Source: Gallionellaceae bacterium
GTDB lineage: Bacteria > Pseudomonadota > Gammaproteobacteria > Burkholderiales > Gallionellaceae
DNA: 12,836 nucleotides
Assembly (NCBI GenBank): GCA_003151655.1
Contig: PLYB01000101.1
Location: forward strand, 9,086 to 21,921
Direction of reading: 5' to 3'
Made by a program: the position numbers and the translations under genes. Under the pieces are notes generated by a model, which was given only the letters and a program-made list of their open reading frames with translations, was not told the origin of the DNA and did not search any database. Positions 7,393-12,836 of the stretch are shown here, piece by piece (positions within the stretch are counted from its first letter, which is position 1; every line of letters begins with the position of its first letter).

Positions 7393-7902
7393 CTAACGCT
7401 TGGCAAACGGGGAAGCCCACATGTAATCCCGCAATTGATCCAACTCCGACGAATGCAGCTTTGCCTCGCCCTGCAACTTGGCGTTTTCGCGCCGCAAATA
7501 ATCCTGCATGAATTTTATTTTGAGATGCGTTCTGACCCGCGCAATGATGATCGGCGGACTGATCGGCTTGTGAATAAAGTCGACCGCCCCCAACGAAAAC
7601 CCCAACTCCTCATCCTCGACTTGCGTTTTTGCGGTCAAAAAGATCACGGGAATTTCGCTGGTGATCGAATTGGCTTTAAGCCGTCGGCATACCTCGAAGC
7701 CATCGATTTCCGGCATCATCACGTCGAGCAGAATCAAGTCCGGCACAACGGACAAAGCAAGTTCAAGCGCCTTGGCACCATTGTTGGCTAAATTAATCTC
7801 GTAATCATCCTTCAATACATTGGCAACCAGCGTCAGATTGGCAGGAGTGTCGTCTACCGCCAATATTGTTGGGCGTTCTTTACGTTCAGATAAAACAGTC
7901 AT
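7393..7902 (-). CDS. Stand-alone receiver-domain response regulator with C-terminal coiled coil
   Basis: A 169-aa protein: a receiver (about 12-130) with the acidic pair in AVDDTPANL, phospho-acceptor Asp60 in LILLDVMMPEIDG, Thr90 and Lys112 (HKP), then about 40 residues of charged helix (QDYLRRENAKLQGEAKLHSS) and no output domain. It therefore acts by protein contact or as a phosphate sink rather than by binding DNA. It is very like the receiver of the HD-GYP regulator at 824-1912, with about 80 of 120 aligned residues identical by hand count and no gaps. The frame can be extended seven codons upstream to a TTG, but the ATG at 7900-7902 has a good Shine-Dalgarno (GAGG, 7908-7911). It is the first gene of the Sia-like operon. 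It could modulate the SiaA-like phosphatase or compete for the operon's HPt domain (inference). Confidence 0.88.
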   Translation of the reverse strand: MTVLSERKERPTILAVDDTPANLTLVANVLKDDYEINLANNGAKALELALSVVPDLILLDVMMPEIDGFEVCRRLKANSITSEIPVIFLTAKTQVEDEELGFSLGAVDFIHKPISPPIIIARVRTHLKIKFMQDYLRRENAKLQGEAKLHSSELDQLRDYMWASPFAKR

Positions 7903-7907
7903 AGCAA

Positions 7908-7911
7908 CCTC
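7908..7911 (-). promoter_or_regulatory. Ribosome binding site of the stand-alone receiver gene
   Basis: GAGG on the minus strand, 5 bases before the ATG at 7902. It decides between this ATG and the upstream in-frame TTG, which has no comparable site. Confidence 0.7.
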
Positions 7912-8155
7912 ACCTAATATCAATAAATCTGTCAGCGCTTGATGGGCGAATCCATCGTAGCAATGCGAAACTTGTTGGCACGCTCGATACGAGCCTGTCT
8001 TAATCGCTTAGAAGGTTAAATGGCGAGCGTTGAATAATCGTTGAATTGGCGAAAACGGCTTGTTTTGGTGGCGATGTGCTTGTTAGATGCAACAGAACAG
8101 GAGGCAGTTTGCCTCGAAGATAAGCAAGAATCGGCTGCGTAGCGTTAAAACCATG

Positions 8156-8208
8156 AAAAGCGGCAGTAATAAAGCCAAGTCGACTCCTAGCTTGTGTCAT
8201 TACTGCCG
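8156..8208 (-). terminator. Possible terminator after the 99-aa gene
   Basis: CGGCAGTAAT (8161-8170) and ATTACTGCCG (8199-8208) form a perfect 10-bp inverted repeat around a 28-base loop. The loop can form a second small stem (AAGC 8172-8175 with GCTT 8190-8193) and contains the palindrome AGTCGACT (8178-8185). Read on the minus strand, the stem is followed by CTTTTC, a short T-tract, 16 bases after the stop region of the 99-aa gene. The long loop and short T-tract make it a weak intrinsic terminator; an RNA structure or a fragment of a dispersed repeat is an alternative. Confidence 0.45.
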
Positions 8209-8224
8209 TCTGCTGTCGTCTACC

Positions 8225-8524
8225 TTACTCGTAGCGGCGTGAGCGCTTTCCTAAGACTTTGTTGGGGTTATCTCGCAACTTCTTATCAGTGTGATAGTGT
8301 TTAATTGCGGCTCCAATGGAAGCCAGCCCCAAGCCATAAGCAAATTTAATTGCATCAAGATTTTTCAACGTCACCAAGCCAAAAACATCTGGGTAGTCTT
8401 TGGGAACGACCGTGGGATCTTCCCCTGCGTCAATAAGTGCCTTTAGTTCAGCAAGAGCTTGATCCCTATTTTCCTTGTTCGCGTCTTTTTTGGAACAATC
8501 CCACAGTATTTTATGGAAAGACAT
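8225..8524 (-). CDS. Hypothetical 99-aa protein
   Basis: I do not recognise this gene. It is a small, probably soluble protein starting at the ATG at 8522-8524, supported by AGGAG (8530-8534) with a 5-base spacer. The N-terminal half is helical and charged (KKDANKENRDQALAELKALI); the segment LKALIDAGEDPT followed by VFGLVTLKNLDAIKFA vaguely recalls one degenerate ankyrin-type repeat (LL.AGADPN...), but this is too weak for a call. A more hydrophobic stretch (AIKFAYGLGLASIGAAI) is probably too short and interrupted to be a transmembrane helix. The C-terminus is basic (KKLRDNPNKVLGKRSRRY), which would suit nucleic acid or membrane-surface contact. It stands alone between the efflux-linked regulator and the Sia-like operon, with terminator-like structures on both sides, so it is probably its own transcription unit. 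Confidence 0.65.
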   Translation of the reverse strand: MSFHKILWDCSKKDANKENRDQALAELKALIDAGEDPTVVPKDYPDVFGLVTLKNLDAIKFAYGLGLASIGAAIKHYHTDKKLRDNPNKVLGKRSRRYE

Positions 8525-8578
8525 ATTTTCTCCTAGTTATAAAACAATCCGATGCATGCTTCCAACCACTAAATAAAC

Positions 8579-8603
8579 AACCCCGCGCGACTTGGCGGGC
8601 AAT
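8579..8603 (-). terminator. Terminator-like hairpin after the NarL-type regulator
   Basis: CCCGC (8582-8586) and GCGGG (8595-8599) form a 5-bp GC stem with an 8-base loop. On the minus strand the stem is followed by GTTGTTTATTT, a moderately T-rich tail; on the plus strand it is followed by AATTTTTT. It lies about 37 bases after the stop codon of the regulator, the expected place for the end of the efflux transcript. It could work in either direction. Confidence 0.55.
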
Positions 8604-8635
8604 TTTTTGACAGTCTGCTCGAATGGCCGGTTAGT

Positions 8636-9259
8636 TTAGCAGTCAGATGTGTCGAGCAAACCATGATGGCTGGCAACTTGTACTGCTTCCGTGCGGCTTC
8701 TTACTCGCAAAGCTTGATACACCGCCGCTAAATGCACCTTCACTGTCCCTTCTGAAAGATTAAGTCTTTCAGAAATCGCCTTGTTACTGAGTCCTTCAGC
8801 AAGACACTCTAATATTTGCGTTTGCCGTTTGGTTAAACGATAGTTCTCAATACCCGAGAGATGCTGCAACATCTGCTTCGGCACATAAATATCACCCGCA
8901 AACACCTGTTTCAACGCGCTCAGTAATGTGGTCTCCGGCGCACTCTTGCCAACAAATCCGCTTGCGCCATAGTTCAATACTTTATGGATGACATGGAAAT
9001 CTTCCTCACCTGACACCACTACAAGCGGAATACGCGGATAACGCTCGCGGAAATATTTGACGGAGTTCGCCCCGTTACAACCGTGAGCATTCAGTTCCAG
9101 CAATACCAAATCCAGATCGGGGTGTTGCTCCACGCGCCGCAATCCTGCTTCCCAATCATCCGCCTCAAATAGTTCGCCTATCCCGGTGGGAAGCTTTCGC
9201 AATACATGGCTCAGTCCTGCGCGAAACAACTCGTGATGATCGATGAGTAAAATTTTCAT
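8636..9259 (-). CDS. NarL/LuxR-family response regulator with atypical receiver (Glu at the phospho-Asp site)
   Basis: A 207-aa protein: receiver (about 1-120) plus LuxR-type helix-turn-helix (about 140-200). The DNA-binding part is canonical (LTKRQTQILECLAEGLSNKA, LSEGTVKVHLAAVYQALRV). The receiver opens MKILLIDHHELFRAGL, where the usual acidic pair is Asp7-His8. The phospho-acceptor position reads LVLLELNAHG, so Glu55 stands where Asp is expected; Ser83 and Lys105 are kept. It probably does not work by ordinary Asp phosphorylation and may be constitutively active or controlled in another way (inference). A GTG at 9290-9292 would add 11 residues; I chose the ATG at 9257-9259 because MKILLIDHH matches the family N-terminus, though no strong Shine-Dalgarno is visible. 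It lies 50 bases after the RND gene, so it likely shares that operon and could regulate it. Confidence 0.9.
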   Translation of the reverse strand: MKILLIDHHELFRAGLSHVLRKLPTGIGELFEADDWEAGLRRVEQHPDLDLVLLELNAHGCNGANSVKYFRERYPRIPLVVVSGEEDFHVIHKVLNYGASGFVGKSAPETTLLSALKQVFAGDIYVPKQMLQHLSGIENYRLTKRQTQILECLAEGLSNKAISERLNLSEGTVKVHLAAVYQALRVRSRTEAVQVASHHGLLDTSDC

Positions 9260-9309
9260 AATTTCGACGGCAACAGGACTTGAAGTACGCACATGTTTCT
9301 ATACTCGCA

Positions 9310-12300
9310 TTAAGCGATAATGCCGTCAGGTTTCGGCAAGCGCAACCAGGCGGCATACAGCGCCGGGATGAACAGAATGGTGAGCAGCGTGGCAACCAGC
9401 AGTCCGCCCATGATGGCATAGGCCATCGGACCCCATAGCACGCTATGCGTCAGCGGGATCATCGCCAGGATCGCGGCGGCAGAAGTAAGCATGATGGGAC
9501 GGAAGCGCCGCACCGTTGATTCGCGTATCGCATCCCAATCGGATAGTCCCGCTTCCCGATCCTGGCGAATCTGGTCGATCAGGATGACGGTGTTGCGCAT
9601 GATCATGCCGCCCAGCGCGATGGTGCCGAGCATGGCGACGAAGCCGAACGGTTTGTGGAATACCAGCAGAGCCATGGCGATGCCGATAATGCCCAGCGGG
9701 GCAGTCAGCAGCACCATGAAAGTGCGCGACAGCGATTTCATTTGGATCATCAGGAAGCCGAGAATGGCAGCTATCATCAGCGGCACGCCCGCGTTGATAG
9801 CATCCTGTGCGCCGGAGTTTTCACCCAGATCGCCGCAGGCTTCGATCTGGTATCCGTCCGGCAGTTTGGCGCGCAGCGCTTCCAGCTTTGCATTGACCGC
9901 CATGCCCGCATCGACGGCTTGTACTCCGGCGGCAACGTCGGCGTACACGCTCAGGTAAACATCGCGGTCTTTGCGCCAGATGATGGGGTCTTCCAGCACG
10001 TAGGAGATTTGTGCGACCTGACGCAAAGGAATGCTGCCGCTTCGTACTGAGGGAACTTGTAGCGCACCCACTTGCGCCAGTTGCCGACGTTCGGAAGCAG
10101 GGGAGCGCAGCACGATGTCTATCAGCCGATCATTTTCGCGGAACTGTCCGGTGGTCAGACCATCTGTTGCTGTACGTACAGTGAGTGCGATATCTGCCGA
10201 AGTAACGCCTGCCGCGCGCGCGCGATCCTGATCTACATCCACGCGCAACATCGGTGTTTGCACGCCCCAGTCCGGGTGAACATCGCGCAGGCGCTCGTCG
10301 CTGCGCATAATCTTTGCGACTTGTTCGCCCAATCGCTTGACCGTCACCAGATCGCTACCCAGCACGCGAAACTCCACCGGGTAGGAAACAGGAGGCCCGA
10401 GCGGCACAGGATTGGCGCGTGCCCGCACGCCGGGAAAATCCGTGGCGAAAATTTGCTGCATTTTCTTCTGCATGCGGTCGCGCGCCGGTATGTCATTGGC
10501 CAGCACGACGATTTGGGCAAAATTAGGGCGAAATAATTGCTGGTCGAGCGACAGGAAAAAGCGCGGTGAGCCGTAGCCGACATAAGTAACATAGCTGGTA
10601 ATGTCACTTTCCCTGGCGAGTATTTCTTCGACCCGTGCCGCTTCGCGTTCGGTGCTGCGAATGCTGGAACCTTCGGGCAACCAGACATCGAGTATCAGCT
10701 CCACGCGATTGGAGGAGGGGAAAAATTGCTTCTCGGTAAAGCTCATGCCGATGCAGCCCAGAATAAAAACAAGCAGGGTGCCCATCAGCACGGTCTTGCG
10801 GTGATGTAAACACCATTCGATGGTGTGCCGCAGCCTGCGGTAAAACGGCGTATCGAAAATTTCGCGTTTTTGTCCTGCATGGCTTTTCAACAGATAGAAA
10901 CCCGCCAGCGGCGTAACAAAAATCGCGGCAACCCACGACACGATAAGCGCGATGCCGACCACGGCGAACATGGCAAAAGTGTATTCCCCTGTGGACGATT
11001 GTGCCGTGCCGATGGGCAGGAAGCCGGTAGCGGTGACCAGTGTGCCGGTGAGCATGGGAAATACTGTCGCCGTGTAGGCGAAACTGGCGGCACGCATCCG
11101 GTCATAGCCCTCCTCCAGCTTGCGCGCCATCATCTCCACCACGATCATCGCGTCGTCAACCAGCAGACCGAGCGCGATAATCAGCGCACCGGTCGAGATG
11201 CGGTGCAAGTCGATGTTGAAAAGATGCATGATGAAAAAAGTTGCGGCGATGACTAGGGGGATGGTGACTGCCACCACCATTCCGGCGCGCAAGCCCAGGC
11301 TGGCGAAGCTGACCAGCAATACGATGGCGACCGCTTCCAGAAACGAGCTCATGAATTCGCCCACGGCCTCTTTCACCACGGCGGGTTGGTTGGAAACGCG
11401 GGCGAATGAAACACCGACCGGCAGTTGGCCGTGCAGCGTATTCATTGCACGGTTGAGGTCATCGCCCAGCCGCAGCACATCGCCGCGCGGCTTCATCGAA
11501 ATCGCCAGACCGATGGCGGGCTTGCCCGCATAGCGCATGGTGGTTTCCGGCGGATCAATATAACCGCGCGTCACCTCGGCGATGTCGCCCAGTCGCAGCG
11601 TGCGTTCATTCACGCGCAGAGGCAGGCTTTTCAGTTCATCCACCGATTCGAGATTTCCGCGCACACGTAGCGGCACCGAGAAATCGGCGGCATGCAACCT
11701 TCCTGCGTCCTGCACGATGTTCTGTGACTGGATCGCCTGCGCGATTGCCAAAGCTGGAATGCCTAGGGAAGCCAGATGCTGGGTGGAAATGGCAACGGTG
11801 ATTTGTTCCTGCTGTACGCCGACCAGATCGACCTTCGCCACGTCGGGCAGTTTGATCAATTGCTGCTGTGCCATTTCCGCGTAACGACGCAACTCTTCCA
11901 GACTGAAACCGTCACCGCTAAGCGCATAGATGGAACCGAATACATCGCCGAACTCGTCATTGAATGACGGTGCACTTGAGCCTGCTGGCAGGGCGTGCTG
12001 CATGTCGCTAATTTTTTTTCGCACCTGATACCACAACTGGGGCACTTGCTCGCGTGGTGCTGTGTCCAGCAGTTGCGGGATGATGACGGTTTCGCCGCTA
12101 CGCGAATAGCTGAAGGTTCGCCGGTAATAAGGTACTTCCTGTAATTTTTGCACGATACGTGCGGTGATCTGCTCATCCACCTGCTGCGTGGTCGCACCCG
12201 GCCACAGGACGCGAATAGACATGCCACGAAAAGTAAAGTCCGGGTCTTCGCGCTGGCCGAGTTTGGAATAAGAAAGTATCCCGGCGATGGCCACCACGGC

Positions 12301-12366
12301 AATAAAGAACCAGCTCAGTTCGCGTTGCCGCAGGGCGAGCGCAGTCAGATTGAATCGCTCGCTCAT
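9310..12366 (-). CDS. RND-family efflux pump permease (HAE1/AcrB-type)
   Basis: A complete 1018-aa inner-membrane proton/drug antiporter, close to the usual 1020-1050. It has the N-terminal transmembrane helix (about 18-34) and the porter-domain opening GQREDPDFTFRGMSIRVLWP typical of a proteobacterial RND subgroup. Transmembrane segments at about 340-415 include GLLVDDAMIVVE, with the proton-relay Asp pair at 404-405. A second porter half follows, then a C-terminal helix bundle with ALGGMIMRNTVILIDQ, where Arg occupies the place of the AcrB relay Lys940, as I recall for several members of this subgroup. The ATG (12364-12366) overlaps the adaptor stop as ATGA, indicating translational coupling. 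The substrate cannot be told from sequence; multidrug or biocide efflux is likely. No outer-membrane channel gene lies in the window; it may be upstream or supplied in trans. Confidence 0.95.
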   Translation of the reverse strand: MSERFNLTALALRQRELSWFFIAVVAIAGILSYSKLGQREDPDFTFRGMSIRVLWPGATTQQVDEQITARIVQKLQEVPYYRRTFSYSRSGETVIIPQLLDTAPREQVPQLWYQVRKKISDMQHALPAGSSAPSFNDEFGDVFGSIYALSGDGFSLEELRRYAEMAQQQLIKLPDVAKVDLVGVQQEQITVAISTQHLASLGIPALAIAQAIQSQNIVQDAGRLHAADFSVPLRVRGNLESVDELKSLPLRVNERTLRLGDIAEVTRGYIDPPETTMRYAGKPAIGLAISMKPRGDVLRLGDDLNRAMNTLHGQLPVGVSFARVSNQPAVVKEAVGEFMSSFLEAVAIVLLVSFASLGLRAGMVVAVTIPLVIAATFFIMHLFNIDLHRISTGALIIALGLLVDDAMIVVEMMARKLEEGYDRMRAASFAYTATVFPMLTGTLVTATGFLPIGTAQSSTGEYTFAMFAVVGIALIVSWVAAIFVTPLAGFYLLKSHAGQKREIFDTPFYRRLRHTIEWCLHHRKTVLMGTLLVFILGCIGMSFTEKQFFPSSNRVELILDVWLPEGSSIRSTEREAARVEEILARESDITSYVTYVGYGSPRFFLSLDQQLFRPNFAQIVVLANDIPARDRMQKKMQQIFATDFPGVRARANPVPLGPPVSYPVEFRVLGSDLVTVKRLGEQVAKIMRSDERLRDVHPDWGVQTPMLRVDVDQDRARAAGVTSADIALTVRTATDGLTTGQFRENDRLIDIVLRSPASERRQLAQVGALQVPSVRSGSIPLRQVAQISYVLEDPIIWRKDRDVYLSVYADVAAGVQAVDAGMAVNAKLEALRAKLPDGYQIEACGDLGENSGAQDAINAGVPLMIAAILGFLMIQMKSLSRTFMVLLTAPLGIIGIAMALLVFHKPFGFVAMLGTIALGGMIMRNTVILIDQIRQDREAGLSDWDAIRESTVRRFRPIMLTSAAAILAMIPLTHSVLWGPMAYAIMGGLLVATLLTILFIPALYAAWLRLPKPDGIIA

Positions 12367-12836
12367 GGCAGCAGCTTGACCTTTTCGCCCTCATGCAAAA
12401 GATTAGCTCCTGCGGTTACCACAACATCGCCGCGATTCAGCCCGGAGGCAATGCGCACGGTATTGCCTTCCATGCCGTCGATGGAAATAGGGGCTGCATG
12501 TACGCTGCCAGCAGCCTCGACTTTCCACACCATGGGATGGCTGTCGCGGCTGACCACGGCGGTCAGCGGCAGGCGAATAACCCGATTGCCCGGATTATCT
12601 TTAGCTTGCACCTCTACTGTGGCGCTCATGCCTAGTTGCATGGCGGCGTTCGCGTTGTTGATGGCGATGCGTGTGGCATAGGTGCGCGTGGCTGGGTCTG
12701 CTGCTGCGGCCAATTCGCGCAACGTCCCTTGATAAGACTGTTCCGGCACTGCATTCAGGCTGACCGTAAATTTGCTCGCCGAGCGAAAGCGTTGCAATTC
12801 TGTTTCCGGCAGATAAATAAATAAGGTAATCCCCCG
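12363..12836 (-). CDS. RND efflux periplasmic adaptor (membrane fusion protein), C-terminal part
   Basis: The frame is open from the window edge to a TGA at 12363-12365, giving the last 157 residues; the N-terminus with lipid anchor or signal, hairpin and lipoyl domain lies outside. The visible part begins in the beta-barrel domain (ITLFIYLPETELQRF), continues with AADPATRTYATRIAINN, the conserved region of HlyD/AcrA-type adaptors, then GMSATVEV, and ends in the membrane-proximal domain (VWKVEAAGSVHAAPI, GLNRGDVVVTAGANLLHEGE). An internal TTG at 12795-12797 could open the frame but is not the real start, because the family match continues upstream of it. The adaptor would bridge the RND pump encoded directly downstream to an outer-membrane channel. 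Confidence 0.9.
   Translation of the reverse strand, partial: RGITLFIYLPETELQRFRSASKFTVSLNAVPEQSYQGTLRELAAAADPATRTYATRIAINNANAAMQLGMSATVEVQAKDNPGNRVIRLPLTAVVSRDSHPMVWKVEAAGSVHAAPISIDGMEGNTVRIASGLNRGDVVVTAGANLLHEGEKVKLLP

Larger units (their letters stand above)
7903..8224. other. Intergenic region of about 320 bases without a convincing gene
   Basis: This gap lies between the 99-aa gene and the first gene of the Sia-like operon and should hold the promoter of that operon, but I see no convincing -35/-10 or sigma-54 pair. Structures visible are a short perfect hairpin, GAGGCA-GTT-TGCCTC (8101-8115), a larger inverted repeat at 8161-8208 described separately, and a direct repeat CGTTGAAT at 8028-8035 and 8039-8046. 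A 66-codon frame (8000-8200, minus) lacks a ribosome binding site and overlaps the large inverted repeat. The Shine-Dalgarno of the receiver gene is at 7908-7911. Confidence 0.6.

Noticed and set aside
8015..8090. Several GTTRRRY-like heptamers (GTTAAAT, GTTGAAT twice, GTTAGAT) suggesting an integron attC site
   Set aside because: No matching RYYYAAC partner lies at the right distance and orientation, and no integrase or cassette array is present.
8000..8200. 66-codon open frame on the minus strand in the gap before the Sia-like operon
   Set aside because: Its ATG lies within the arm of a perfect inverted repeat, no Shine-Dalgarno precedes it, and the product looks like no known protein. It could be part of a repeat, but not a supported gene.
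8536..8565. Promoter-like TTGGAA - 18 bases - TATAAC on the minus strand before the 99-aa gene
   Set aside because: Transcription from it would begin only about 4-5 bases before the ATG and remove the strong ribosome binding site, so the true promoter is probably elsewhere.
9310..12836. Metal (CusA/CzcA-type) efflux role for the RND pump
   Set aside because: The sequence looks like the HAE1 drug-efflux branch, including the GLLVDDAMIVVE segment and the porter start, and I see no methionine-rich metal relay or metal-resistance genes nearby.

Overview
The window looks like chromosomal DNA of a Gram-negative proteobacterium, most likely a betaproteobacterium. This rests on moderate GC content, an outer-membrane porin, an RND/MFP efflux pair and dense signalling genes; it is not a taxonomic assignment. 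Every gene I accept lies on the minus strand, so transcription runs from high to low coordinates.

Region A (about 8525-12836) is the 3' part of an efflux operon. It holds the C-terminal part of a periplasmic adaptor (MFP), a complete RND pump whose ATG overlaps the adaptor stop (ATGA), and a NarL/LuxR-type regulator. That regulator has Glu where the phosphorylated Asp of the receiver should be. A terminator-like hairpin follows at about 8582-8599.

Region B (7903-8524) has one unrecognised 99-aa gene, then about 320 bases with no convincing gene but with two inverted repeats, one of them a plausible terminator for the 99-aa gene.

Region C (824-7902) is the most interesting part: a six-gene signalling operon in the order stand-alone receiver, SiaA-like membrane PP2C phosphatase, SiaB-like kinase, SiaC-like (DUF1987) phosphoprotein, soluble hybrid histidine kinase (HisKA-HATPase-REC-REC-HPt), and REC-HD-GYP c-di-GMP phosphodiesterase. 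In the known Pseudomonas SiaABCD system the phosphorylation switch on SiaC controls a diguanylate cyclase (SiaD). Here the position of SiaD is taken by a histidine kinase, followed by an enzyme family that degrades c-di-GMP. The kinase begins with a helix that resembles the one I recall in SiaD-type proteins. My reading is a Ser/Thr partner switch wired into a His-Asp phosphorelay, with c-di-GMP degradation as the output. The receivers at the two ends of the operon are about two-thirds identical and may compete for the same HPt. A REP-like compound hairpin sits between siaB and siaC.

Region D (1-772) is the N-terminal 257 codons of an outer-membrane porin with a signal peptide, 51 bases downstream of the HD-GYP gene and running off the window.
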